A stretch of DNA of 64,000 bases, taken from contig NZ_SJXD01000025.1 in assembly GCF_004336745.1 (NCBI RefSeq), positions 1-64,000 on the forward strand, in the 5' to 3' direction. Source of the stretch: Roseococcus sp. SYP-B2431 (GTDB taxonomy: Bacteria > Pseudomonadota > Alphaproteobacteria > Acetobacterales > Acetobacteraceae). Positions within the stretch are counted from its first letter, which is position 1, and every line of letters starts with the position of its first letter. Positions 11,152-23,341 of the stretch are shown here, piece after piece. The translations under genes and the position numbers were made by a program. The notes below the pieces were generated by a model that did no database searches, had not been told where the DNA came from, and saw only the letters and a program-made list of their open reading frames with translations.

Positions 11152-11180
11152 GAGGCGCGCAGATATGAATCGCGCGCCTC
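11152..11180. terminator. Hairpin between convergent receptor and cupin genes
   Basis: GAGGCGCGC (11152-11160) pairs perfectly with GCGCGCCTC (11172-11180) around an 11-base AT-rich loop. It overlaps the stop of the leftward cupin gene. A transcription-ending role for both convergent genes is plausible, but no T-tract follows on either strand. Confidence 0.35.
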
Positions 11181-11673
11181 AACGCCCCGGCGGGAGGGCG
11201 CCGAACACGGTCTCCGCCTCGATCTGCAGCACGTCGGCGGGGCGGGGGAAGGGGGCGGGCTGCGCGTCGTCCTCCTGACGCGCGCGGCCGATGCGCTCGA
11301 AGAAGATGTCGAGCCCGCCCGGCATCATCAGCCACAGGAAGACCAGGGGGGCCTCCGGCGCCGCCTCGAAGCGGTGCAGACGCCCCTTGCCCAGGAAGAA
11401 GCAGGCGCCCCTCTCCATCGGGTGCCGCGTCGCGCCGTCGAGCAGCGCCTCGCCGCGCCCCTCGAGGACGAAGATGACCTCCTCGTTGTCGGGATGCCGA
11501 TGCTCACGCACGAAGCAGCCGGGATCGACCGTCTGCGTGCCCATGGCGAAGGGGGTTTCGGCGCCGATCTCCTGCGCGGCGAGCAGGCAGCGCACGAAGC
11601 CGTTGGCCGGCACGGGCTGCCAGAAGGAACGGCCGCCCTCGGGCGGCACGACGACGAGCGGGGCTTGCGGCAT
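11179..11673 (-). CDS. Cupin-domain protein (dimethylsulfoniopropionate-lyase/quercetinase-like fold class)
   Basis: 164 aa, ATG start. One cupin domain is visible: REHRHPDNEEVIFVLEGRGE (H58, H60 and E64/E65 are candidate metal ligands) and a second motif around GKGRLHRFEA. The last ~40 residues are an extension with PAPFPRPADVLQIEAETVF. Cytoplasmic, as no signal peptide is seen. Single-domain cupins of this type are often oxygenases or regulatory binding proteins. No specific reaction can be assigned, and the family name is only a guess at fold level. It converges with the receptor gene and lies downstream of the CoA-transferase gene on the same strand. Confidence 0.78.
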   Translation of the reverse strand: MPQAPLVVVPPEGGRSFWQPVPANGFVRCLLAAQEIGAETPFAMGTQTVDPGCFVREHRHPDNEEVIFVLEGRGEALLDGATRHPMERGACFFLGKGRLHRFEAAPEAPLVFLWLMMPGGLDIFFERIGRARQEDDAQPAPFPRPADVLQIEAETVFGALPPGR

Positions 11674-11781
11674 GGCGTCGATCCTCCGCGACGGGAGGCC
11701 GGCGATGCAAGCGTCAAAGGGGCGGCCCGGGGGGAATTCCGGCTTGCGCCGCGCGCGCAGGCGACAGGCCCGGCTCCGCCC

Positions 11782-13023
11782 TCAGGCGGCGGCTGCGCCG
11801 TGCAGGATCACGCCCTCGGCGCGCAGCCGGGCCAGCTCCTTGCCGCCGAGCAGCGGCAGCAGCAGCGCGTCGTTGTCCTCGCCAAGGGCGGGGGCGGGGT
11901 TGCGCAGGATGCCGGGCGTCCTGGACAGGCGCGGGATCTCCCCATGCATGGGGAGCCAGCCGCCGGGCATCTCCTCGTCCGGCACCTCGATCAGCGCCTC
12001 GCGCTCGGCGACGTAGCGGTCCTCGTCCAGCCCGGCGACATCCATGATCGGGCCGATGGTCACGCCGTCGCGATCGAACTGCTCCAGGGCTTCGGCGAGG
12101 GTGATGCCGGCGATGTAGTCGCGCACCACGCCGTCGATCTCGTCGAGGTGGCGGATGCGGTCCGAATTGGTGCGGAAGCGCGGATCCTCGAGGAGCTCCG
12201 GCCGGCCGAGGCTCTTCATCAGCTTCGCGAACATCGCCTGGGTGGAGCTGGAGAGGCCCACCCAGCCGCCGTCCTTCGTCCGGTAGGCGTTGCGCGGCGC
12301 GGTATTGGTGCTGCGGCTGCCCGTCCGCGGCTTCTTCTTTCCGGAGATGCGGTAGTTGGCCATCTGCGGCTCGAGCATCGCGAAGATGGGCTCGAAGAGC
12401 GAGACGTCGATCACCTGGCCCTCGCCGGTGGCCCTGGCGTGGTGCAGCGCGATCATCGCGGCCGAGGCGCCGTAGAGCCCGGCATAGGCGTCGGCCATGA
12501 ACATGGGCGGCAACACCGGCTCGCGGTCGGCGAAGCCGTTGATGGCGGCGAAGCCCGAATAGCCCTCGACCAGCGTGCCGAAGCCCGGCTTGTGCGAGAA
12601 GGGCCCGGTCTGCCCCCAGCCGGAGATGCGGACCACCACCAGCGCGGGATTCAGCGCCAGGAGCACGTCGGGCGCCAGGCCCATCTCCTCCAGCACGCCG
12701 GGCCGGAAGCTCTCGACGAAGATGTCGGCGGTCGCGGCCAGCTTCCGCACCACCTCGATGGCAGCGGGATTACGCAGCTCCAGGCAGAGGCTGCGCTTGT
12801 TGCGGCAGAGCGTCTTCCAGGAGGTCTCGACGCCGCCGGTCTTCCAGGCGCGGAGGGAATCCCCGGCCGGGGGCTCCACCTTGATCACCTCGGCGCCGTG
12901 GTCGCCCAGCACCTTGGTCAGGACATTACCGGCCACCAGGCGCGAGAGGTCCACCACGCGGAGGGCGTCCAGGGCCCCCTTCGCCTGCGCGTCGAAGGGG
13001 CGCCGGCGCAGCTTCGCAGTCAT
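11782..13023 (-). CDS. CaiB/BaiF family (family III) CoA transferase
   Basis: 413 aa. The ATG at 13023 is preferred because GGAAGGG lies nine bases before it; a GTG six bases upstream is in the same frame but too close to that site. Typical features: ALRVVDLSRLVAGN at the N-terminus, GAEVIKVEPPAGD, ETSWKTLCRNKRSLCLELRN-type core (in shorter form CRNKRSLCLEL), and MFMADAYAGLYGA, where the Asp aligns with the catalytic aspartate that forms the anhydride. These dimers move CoA between carboxylates. The donor and acceptor cannot be read from sequence, and no acyl-CoA enzyme is adjacent to help. Confidence 0.9.
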   Translation of the reverse strand: MTAKLRRRPFDAQAKGALDALRVVDLSRLVAGNVLTKVLGDHGAEVIKVEPPAGDSLRAWKTGGVETSWKTLCRNKRSLCLELRNPAAIEVVRKLAATADIFVESFRPGVLEEMGLAPDVLLALNPALVVVRISGWGQTGPFSHKPGFGTLVEGYSGFAAINGFADREPVLPPMFMADAYAGLYGASAAMIALHHARATGEGQVIDVSLFEPIFAMLEPQMANYRISGKKKPRTGSRSTNTAPRNAYRTKDGGWVGLSSSTQAMFAKLMKSLGRPELLEDPRFRTNSDRIRHLDEIDGVVRDYIAGITLAEALEQFDRDGVTIGPIMDVAGLDEDRYVAEREALIEVPDEEMPGGWLPMHGEIPRLSRTPGILRNPAPALGEDNDALLLPLLGGKELARLRAEGVILHGAAAA

Positions 13024-13233
13024 CGTCACAAACCCTTCCCAGGGCGCAGACGCTATGGGCCGGGGCGGGGCGGGTCAATGCGGGCGCGGAACGCGCCGGG
13101 GGGCTGCGGGCTTTGGCCTCGTCCATGGCATCGGTCAGCAAGACCGACGCCACCGGCCGCGCGACAGACGCGACAGAAGCCCCGGCCCGTCCTATGGCAC
13201 GCTTCCTCCAGACATGTCCCCTCGTGAGACTCC

Positions 13234-16700
<3,467 letters not shown>

Positions 16701-16704
<4 letters not shown>

Positions 16705-16744
16705 AGACTTCGCCGTTCGCGAGGGCTCACTGCAAAGTCTCTAG
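16701..16744. repeat. 10-bp inverted repeat at the kinase stop codon
   Basis: CTAGAGACTT (16701-16710, containing the kinase TAG) and AAGTCTCTAG (16735-16744) are exact reverse complements around a 24-base spacer. It lies directly before palindromic element B, so this 137-base convergent gap is nearly all inverted repeats. Possible stop signal or mRNA 3'-end stabiliser. Confidence 0.5.
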
Positions 16745-16757
16745 CCGTTTGCTTTTC

Positions 16758-16804
16758 GAGCATCTTTATCCGACCAGACGATTCCGTCTGGTCGGATGAT
16801 GCTC
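16758..16804. repeat. Intergenic palindromic element, copy B
   Basis: A 47-base near-perfect palindrome: outer arms GAGCATC/GATGCTC, a three-base bulge (TTT), then a perfect 13-bp stem (ATCCGACCAGACG, 16768-16780; complement 16785-16797) with an ATTC loop. It lies between the convergent kinase and response-regulator genes. No T-run follows on either strand, so it is better read as an intergenic repeat than a standard terminator. It is the best-conserved of three related copies. Confidence 0.65.
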
Positions 16805-16841
16805 TCGATCAGGACCTTGCCGGGCCTTCGATCGGCTCGCT

Positions 16842-17555
<714 letters not shown>

Positions 17556-17717
17556 CTGCGACTTCCCTGCAACGGCTCTCCTGCGACTCGCCCTCTCGAC
17601 ATGGCGCGCAGGATGACAAGCGCGAGCGGGATTGCAAGTATTGAGGTGAAATTCCGGCGGGGTGTTGTTCCGCCGCTGCGCGTCCGGCCCGGGAGCGCGA
17701 CGATCCGGCCCGCTTCC

Positions 17718-18956
17718 TCAGTGCTGCCCCATCAGCGCCAGGCCCTCGGCCACCGAGACGAACTCGCCGCCGGCCACCACGCGCTCCGCCCCGAAGCGGT
17801 CCTCGAAAAGCCGGCGGACGGCGGGGACCAGCGAGGATCCGCCGGTGAGGAAGACGCGGTCCACCTCCCGCGGTGCCAGGGCGGCATCGCGCAGGGCCGC
17901 GTCCACGGCGCCGGCGATGGCGGCGAGCTCGGGCGCGATCCAGGCCTCGAAATCTGCGCGGGCGATGTCGGTCTCCACGCTGAAGCCGGCGTGGCGGAAG
18001 CTGAGGCGGGCCTGGTCGGCGCCGGAGAGCGCGGCCTTCACGCCCGAGACGGCGCGGTAGAGGGCATAGCCGGCCTCGTCCTCGATGAGCGTGACGAGAT
18101 GCGCGAGGCGTTCCGGCTCGGCCGCGGTCCGGGCGACATCGGCGATGTCGCGCAGGGTCTTCGGCGCGCGCATGAGCGAGAGCAGGTGCCAGCGCGCGAA
18201 GGCGATGTACCAGCCGGGCGGGATGGGCAGGTCGTTGCCCCAGGGCCGGTAGGTGCCGCCCTTGCCCAGCAGCGGCGAGACCACGTGGTCCATGATGCGG
18301 AAGTCGAAGGCGTCGCCGGCGATTCCCACGCCGGAATGGCCGAGCGGCGTGACGCGGCGCGGCGGCCCCGGATCGAAGCGCAGGACGGAGAAGTCGCTGG
18401 TGCCGCCGCCGAAATCGGCGACGAGGACGGTGGCCGGCGCGTCGAGGGACTGCGCGAAGCGGTGGCCGGCGGCCGCGGGCTCGAAGGCGAGCTGGACCTC
18501 CGGCAGGCCGGCGGCGGCGAAGGCGTCGGTGAGGCGCCGGTGGCCGAAGGCGTCGTCGGCCGTCTCGCCGACGAAGCGCACGGGACGGCCGACGACGACC
18601 TGCGCGCCGGCGAGCTCGTCCTGGAAGGGGGCCAGCAGATGGCCCAGGAAGGCCGCGATCAGCCTCTCCAGGTTCCAGGATCGGCCGAGGATGCGCGTCT
18701 CGGAGAAGCTGCGCTGCGCGAGGTAGCTCTTCATGGACATGATGAGGCGCGCGTCGAAGGGATCGTCGAGATAGGCTTCGATGGCGCGCGGGCCCGCGGC
18801 ATTCCGCGGGCGGCCCTCGGCATCCTGCCAGAAGCAGAGGACGGACCGGAACACCTCGGCGGTGTCATGCTGGAGCACGGCGACGCTGCCGTCGGCGCGC
18901 CGGGCGGCGACCACGCTGTTCGTGGTGCCGAAATCGATGCCGATGACGGAGGACAT
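17718..18956 (-). CDS. Hsp70-family protein, YegD-like
   Basis: 412 aa from ATG 18956, which gives the canonical first strand SSVIGIDFGTTNSVVA. It contains the actin-fold ATPase motifs of Hsp70: phosphate 1 (GIDFGTTN), phosphate 2 (LVADFGGGTSDFSVL) and the adenosine motif (VFLTGGSSLVPAVRRLF). There is no room for a normal DnaK substrate-binding and lid domain, so it resembles YegD, a short Hsp70 of unknown client. Cytoplasmic. It is monocistronic: a GC-poor gap of 162 bases separates its end from the response-regulator start, and 244 bases separate it from the divergent Bug gene. Confidence 0.88.
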   Translation of the reverse strand: MSSVIGIDFGTTNSVVAARRADGSVAVLQHDTAEVFRSVLCFWQDAEGRPRNAAGPRAIEAYLDDPFDARLIMSMKSYLAQRSFSETRILGRSWNLERLIAAFLGHLLAPFQDELAGAQVVVGRPVRFVGETADDAFGHRRLTDAFAAAGLPEVQLAFEPAAAGHRFAQSLDAPATVLVADFGGGTSDFSVLRFDPGPPRRVTPLGHSGVGIAGDAFDFRIMDHVVSPLLGKGGTYRPWGNDLPIPPGWYIAFARWHLLSLMRAPKTLRDIADVARTAAEPERLAHLVTLIEDEAGYALYRAVSGVKAALSGADQARLSFRHAGFSVETDIARADFEAWIAPELAAIAGAVDAALRDAALAPREVDRVFLTGGSSLVPAVRRLFEDRFGAERVVAGGEFVSVAEGLALMGQH

Positions 18957-19200
18957 GGGTTCAACCGGAAGGAGAGGGGCGCGCCTTGAAGCCTGGGCGC
19001 GCCCGCTTGGCAACCCTACCGGCCCACGAGGCCCCGATCGCGTCATCCGGAGCGCCGGAGCGGGGCCGTCACGGAAGCGAATGGCCGGGCTCCCATCGCG
19101 CGGAATCGATCATCGCGAGAGGCTCTATCGCCATCCGGCTTCCTCTGCTCATATCCCGCCGGGAGAACAAAACGCTGGCCTTATACTCATTGGAGGAAAG

Positions 19201-20202
19201 ATGCCTGTTTTGTTCCGTCGATCCCTGGCCAGGCTCGCCTGCTGCCTCTCCGCCTCGGGTCTCGCCACCTCGGGCCTCGCCGCGCCAGCGCTCGCCCAGT
19301 CGCCGCTGCCTTCCGGCACGGTACGCCTGGTCGTGCCCTACAATCCGGGCGGGATCACCGACATCCTCGCGCGCGGACTCATGCAGCCGATGACGGCGAC
19401 GCTCGGCAACTCCGTCGTCGTCGAGAACCGTCCGGGCGCCAATGGCAGCATCGGCGCGACGCTGGTCGCGCGCTCGCCGGCGGATGGGCTGACCATGCTG
19501 GTCGGCGTCACCGATACCCACGCCGTCAATCCGGCGGCGATGCGCAACCTGCCCTATGTGCCGGAGCGCGACTTCGTCCCAGTCAACCTCATCACCCGCG
19601 TGCCGCTGGCGCTGGCCGTGGGGCCGGCGCAGCGGGGCATCCAGGACCTGCGCGCCTTCGTCGCGGCGGCCAAGGCGCGGCCGGGCGGGCTGACGCATTC
19701 CAGCTGGGGCGTGGGCAGCACCTCGCAGATCGCCATGCTGCGGATCGGCGAGACGGCGGGGATCGAACTGCTGCACGTGCCCTTCACCGGCGCCGCGCCG
19801 GCGGCCCAGGCGCTGGCCGCGGGCCAGGTGGATTCGATGATCCTGCCCGCCGGCGCGGCCGAGGCGCTGGCGCGCGACGGCAATGTCCGCGTGCTCGCGG
19901 TGCTCTCGCCCGAGCGGCTGCCGCTGCTGTCCGGCGCGCCGACGATGAAGGAGCAGGGCGTGGACCTCTCGGTCAGCATCTTCCAGGCGATCTTCGCGCC
20001 CGCCCGCACGCCGGCGCCGGTCGTGGCGCTGCTCAACCAGGCCGTGGCGCGCGGACTGCAGGACCCGCAGATGCTGGAGATCCTGCGCGGCCAGGCCTCG
20101 GTGGGCGAGCCGATGACGACCCCGCAGCTCGCCGAGCTCGTGAAGCAGGAGCAGGAGGCCTGGGGCCGCGTGGTGCGTGGCGCGAATATCCGTCTCGACT
20201 AG
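19201..20202 (+). CDS. Bug-family (tripartite tricarboxylate transporter type) solute receptor
   Basis: 333 aa from ATG 19201 with GGAGGAAAG directly before it. An in-frame upstream extension exists but lacks a signal peptide. Residues 1-36 form a Sec signal ending LAQS. The mature part has the Bug hallmarks: RLVVPYNPGGITDILAR, NSVVVENRPGANGSIG, and HVPFTGAAPAAQALAAGQVDS. These periplasmic receptors bind carboxylates such as citrate, nicotinate or terephthalate-type acids. No tctA or tctB lies nearby. It is 20 bases ahead of a flavoprotein and a 2Fe-2S protein, suggesting that the bound acid is the substrate of that redox pair. Confidence 0.9.
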   Translation: MPVLFRRSLARLACCLSASGLATSGLAAPALAQSPLPSGTVRLVVPYNPGGITDILARGLMQPMTATLGNSVVVENRPGANGSIGATLVARSPADGLTMLVGVTDTHAVNPAAMRNLPYVPERDFVPVNLITRVPLALAVGPAQRGIQDLRAFVAAAKARPGGLTHSSWGVGSTSQIAMLRIGETAGIELLHVPFTGAAPAAQALAAGQVDSMILPAGAAEALARDGNVRVLAVLSPERLPLLSGAPTMKEQGVDLSVSIFQAIFAPARTPAPVVALLNQAVARGLQDPQMLEILRGQASVGEPMTTPQLAELVKQEQEAWGRVVRGANIRLD

Positions 20203-20222
20203 GCACGCGCAGGGGCAGGGCT

Positions 20223-21923
20223 ATGAACATGACGACGAAAAGCGCCGCCGATGCGCGGCATCTGGAAGCCGACGTGCTCGTCATCGGCGCGGGCGGCGCG
20301 GGCATGTATGCCGCCATCGAGGCGGCGCGGCGCGGCGCCGGCCGCGTGCTACTGCTGGACCGCAGCCTGATCGGCCGCGGCGGCGCAACGGTGATGGCGC
20401 AGATGACCGTTGCCGCCGCGGTTGGACCGGACGACCATTGGGAGCACCACCTCGCCGACACGCTCGCGGCGGGGCGCGGGCTTTCCGATCCGAAGCTCGC
20501 GGCGCTGCTCTGCGAGGTGGGCGCCGATTGCATCCTGGAGATGGATGCCTGGAAGGTCGGCTGGGCGCGCAGCGGTGACGGCTTCGCCGCGGTGCAGGCG
20601 CCGGGGCACGACCGGCCACGCTGCGTCTATGTGGACTTCCTCTCGACCGGACCGGCGGTCTCCCGCGCCCTGCGCGCGCAGGTGCAGCGCGTGGGCCCGG
20701 CGATCCGCCGCATCGGGGAGGTCGCGGTGACCGACCTCGTGGTGCAGGACGGCGCGGTGACCGGCGCGGCCGCGCTGCATGTGGCCACGGGCGAGGCGCT
20801 GACCATCGGCGCCGCCGCCACCATCGTCGCGACGGGCGGCCTCACGCGGCTCTACGCGCGCAACAGCGCCAGCCTCAACATGTCCGGCGATGGCTATGCC
20901 CTGGCGCTGCGCGCGGGGGCGGTTCTGCAGGACATGGAGTTCGTGCAGTTCTTCCCGATCGGGCATCTGGCACCGCGGCTGATCGGCATGGACCCGATCA
21001 TGTGGGATCCCTTCCGCTACAAGCTCGGAGGGCGGCTGCTGAACGGCGCGATGGAAGACTTCCTCGGCCGCTGGGGCGGCGATGCGGAGAACGGCAGGTA
21101 CAGCACCACGCGCGATCTCGCGACTTACGCCATCACCAAGGAGGCCGAGGCGGGACGCGGCTCGCCCTCCGGCGGCGCCTGGCTCAGCTTCACCCACGTG
21201 CCGGAAGCCGAGCTGCGCGGCGCCTTCGGTCCGGTGATCGACCGGCTGGCGGCCAATGGCATCGACCTGACGCGCGATGCCGTCGAGGTCTCCCCCATCG
21301 CGCATTACCACATGGGCGGCGTGCGCGTGGACACGGCGATGCGCACCAACGTTCCGGGCCTGCTCGCGGCGGGCGAGGCGGTGGGCGGCGCGAACGGCGC
21401 GAACCGGCTTTCCGGCAATGCGATCACCGAGGCGCTGGCCTATGGGCGCATCGCCGGGGCGGAGGCGGCGCGCATCGCCGCCTCGGGCGAGACGCCGGCC
21501 TTCTCGCCGGCGGCCGCGTCGGAGGCCGTCGCTCGGCTTGTGGCGAGCTCCAGGCCCATGAACACGGCCGGGATGGTCGCGCGGCTGCAACGGCTGATGT
21601 CCCGGGATGTCGGCCCCTTCCGCACCGCGGCCGGGCTGGCGCGGGCCTCGCAGGCGCTGGGAGCGCTGCGCGCCGAGGTCGGCGAGGCGCCGCCGGGCGC
21701 TCCCGGCGTGGCGCACGACCTCGCCCGGCTCGACTGGTTCGACCTGCGCCAGATGATCCCGGTGGCCGAGGCGGTGGTGCAGGCGGCGACGGCGCGCACC
21801 GAGAGCCGCGGCGCGCATCAGCGCGAGGATTTTCCGGAGACGGACGAGGCCTGGCGCCTCAACCAGCTCCTGGAGCTGCGCGGCGAGACGACCACCCTGT
21901 CGCGCCTGCCGGTGGCCGCCTGA
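20223..21923 (+). CDS. FAD-dependent flavoprotein, fumarate reductase/succinate dehydrogenase type
   Basis: 566 aa, ATG. Dinucleotide-binding motif GAGGAG at residues 22-27 (VLVIGAGGAGMYAA), GRGGATVMAQMT loop, and HYHMGG at 361-366, which matches the His-containing active-site segment of SdhA/FrdA-like proteins, then GEAVGGANGANRLSGNA. No signal peptide, so cytosolic. It probably oxidises or reduces a C-C bond in a dicarboxylate-like substrate. Its stop overlaps the next start by one base (TGATG), so it is translationally coupled to the 2Fe-2S protein that likely carries its electrons. A TcuA/SdhA-like function is an inference. Confidence 0.88.
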   Translation: MNMTTKSAADARHLEADVLVIGAGGAGMYAAIEAARRGAGRVLLLDRSLIGRGGATVMAQMTVAAAVGPDDHWEHHLADTLAAGRGLSDPKLAALLCEVGADCILEMDAWKVGWARSGDGFAAVQAPGHDRPRCVYVDFLSTGPAVSRALRAQVQRVGPAIRRIGEVAVTDLVVQDGAVTGAAALHVATGEALTIGAAATIVATGGLTRLYARNSASLNMSGDGYALALRAGAVLQDMEFVQFFPIGHLAPRLIGMDPIMWDPFRYKLGGRLLNGAMEDFLGRWGGDAENGRYSTTRDLATYAITKEAEAGRGSPSGGAWLSFTHVPEAELRGAFGPVIDRLAANGIDLTRDAVEVSPIAHYHMGGVRVDTAMRTNVPGLLAAGEAVGGANGANRLSGNAITEALAYGRIAGAEAARIAASGETPAFSPAAASEAVARLVASSRPMNTAGMVARLQRLMSRDVGPFRTAAGLARASQALGALRAEVGEAPPGAPGVAHDLARLDWFDLRQMIPVAEAVVQAATARTESRGAHQREDFPETDEAWRLNQLLELRGETTTLSRLPVAA

Positions 21924-22312
21924 TGCCGATAGCGACGCTCTCCATCCACCGCGGCGGCCTCGGCGAGGCCCCGCGGCGCGACGCCTTCGAGATCGGCTTC
22001 GAGCCGGGCGAATCCATCCTCGACGCCCTCCGGCGCCTGCGCGTCGACCGCGACCCGACGCTGGCCTTCCGCTATGCCTGCCTCAACGCGAATGCGTGCA
22101 AGGAGTGCATGATGCTGCTGGACGGCAAGGTCGTCTACGCCTGCACCGCCCGCCTCGAGCCGCGCGAGATGCGGCTGGACCCGCTGCCCAACAAGGCCCT
22201 GCTGCGCGACCTCGCCACCGTCATCGCGCCGCCCGACGAGAGGCTGGCCGAGGGAGGATCGGCCAGGGAGGGATTGGCCAGGGAGGGATTGGCCAGGGAG
22301 GGATTGAAATGA
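21923..22312 (+). CDS. Stand-alone 2Fe-2S protein, SdhB/FrdB N-terminal-like
   Basis: 129 aa, ATG overlapping the previous stop. Cysteines C53, C59, C62 and C74 follow the Cx5Cx2Cx11C spacing, close to the 2Fe-2S site of succinate dehydrogenase iron-sulfur subunits (Cx4Cx2Cx11C). The C-terminal 4Fe-4S/3Fe-4S half of SdhB is absent, so this is a one-cluster electron carrier, probably paired with the coupled flavoprotein. The last residues come from a 15-base tandem repeat (REGLA units) that looks like recent slippage. No membrane anchor subunit is encoded nearby. Confidence 0.8.
   Translation: MPIATLSIHRGGLGEAPRRDAFEIGFEPGESILDALRRLRVDRDPTLAFRYACLNANACKECMMLLDGKVVYACTARLEPREMRLDPLPNKALLRDLATVIAPPDERLAEGGSAREGLAREGLAREGLK
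22265..22306 (+). repeat. 15-bp tandem repeat at 3' end of the 2Fe-2S gene
   Basis: AGGGAGGGATTGGCC occurs perfectly at 22265-22279 and 22280-22294, with a third partial copy at 22295-22306. A diverged unit precedes them. It is in frame (RE-G-L-A units) and each unit contains GGAGG. The last copy would act as a ribosome binding site for an ATG at 22309 that overlaps the stop. Confidence 0.8.
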
Positions 22313-22375
22313 GCACGCTTCCCGGATCGGGACGTGGCGCTGGAGCGCGGACCGTTTCCGGCCCGCGCCGTGCAA

Positions 22376-23290
22376 TCACTTCGCCTGGTAGGGGTGCGTC
22401 GCCACCCAGTGCTTCGCGATGTCCACCCGCCGCGTGATCCAAACATCGGGCTTGCTGGCCATGTGGTCCAGCAGCCGCTGCAGTCCCATCGCGCGCGCCG
22501 GGTGGCCGATCAGCCGCATGTGCAGGCCCACCGACATCATCTTCGGCTGGCCCTTCGCCCCCTCGTCATAAAGCATGTCGAAGGCGTCGCGGATGTAGGA
22601 GAACCACTGGTCGGAAGTCCCCATCCAGCCCGCATACTTGCCGTCGTTGTTGGTCAGCGAATAGGGCACGACGAGATGCGGCCTGCCATCCACGGTCAGC
22701 CAGAGCGGCAGCTCCTCGCCGTAATAGTCGCTGTCGTAGAGGAAACCGCCCTCCTCGACGACGAGGCGGCGCGTGTTCACCGAGGGCCCGTAGCGGCAGT
22801 ACCACCCGTCCGGGCGGTGGCCGACGGTCTTCCGCAGGCTCTCGACGGCGAGGCGGATATGCTCGCGCTCCTCCTCCTCGCCGAGCTCGAAATGCTTCAC
22901 CCAGCGCCAGCCATGCGAGCAGACGTCGAAGCCGGCGGCGCGGATCGCGGCTGCGGCCAGCGGGTTGCGCTCCAGCGCCATCGCGCAGCCGAAGACCGTG
23001 AGCGGCAGGTTGCGTTCCTGGAAGAGGCGCAGCAGCCGCCAGAAGCCCACGCGGCTGCCGTATTCGAACATGCCCTCGCCGGCGAGGTCGCGCCCGGACT
23101 TCACCTGGCTGCCGCCGAGCGCTTCCGTCAGGCCCACCTCCGTGACGCCGTCGCCATGCTCGAAGGAAAGCTCCGAGCCCTCCTCGTAATTGATCACGAA
23201 ATTGACGGCGAGCTTCGCGCCGGCTGGCCATTGCGGATCGGGCGGGTTCCCGCCGTAGCCGATGAAATCGCGCTGAACCTCGTAGGGCAT
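22376..23290 (-). CDS. Polysaccharide deacetylase-family protein, PuuE allantoinase-like
   Basis: 304 aa from ATG 23290 (MPYEVQRDFIGYGG). The N-terminal PPDPQWPAGAKLAVNFVINYEEGSE and the SHGWRWVKHF metal-site segment match the NodB-fold PuuE/chitin-deacetylase branch rather than secreted sugar deacetylases. There is no signal peptide, so cytosolic. PuuE-type enzymes hydrolyse allantoin without a canonical metal centre; others in the branch act on amides of unknown identity. No other purine-degradation gene is visible nearby, so the reaction is uncertain. It converges with the 2Fe-2S gene after 63 bases. Confidence 0.8.
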   Translation of the reverse strand: MPYEVQRDFIGYGGNPPDPQWPAGAKLAVNFVINYEEGSELSFEHGDGVTEVGLTEALGGSQVKSGRDLAGEGMFEYGSRVGFWRLLRLFQERNLPLTVFGCAMALERNPLAAAAIRAAGFDVCSHGWRWVKHFELGEEEEREHIRLAVESLRKTVGHRPDGWYCRYGPSVNTRRLVVEEGGFLYDSDYYGEELPLWLTVDGRPHLVVPYSLTNNDGKYAGWMGTSDQWFSYIRDAFDMLYDEGAKGQPKMMSVGLHMRLIGHPARAMGLQRLLDHMASKPDVWITRRVDIAKHWVATHPYQAK

Positions 23291-23341
23291 GGAACCTCGT
23301 CCGGATGAAGCGGGGATTAATCCCGGCAATCCCGGATGGGT

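Noticed and set aside
16768-16797. 13-bp perfect hairpin as a standard Rho-independent terminator
   Set aside because: No T-tract on either strand, and it is part of a longer repeated element.
19180-19192. TATACT as a -10 box for the Bug gene at 19201
   Set aside because: Transcription would then start on or after the ribosome binding site GGAGGAAAG, and no -35 is seen.
22309-22437. 42-codon frame after the 2Fe-2S gene
   Set aside because: It has a good ribosome binding site, but the Ser/Pro/Arg/Gly-rich protein matches nothing I know and it overlaps the 3' end of the convergent deacetylase gene. Kept as a finding, not as a gene.
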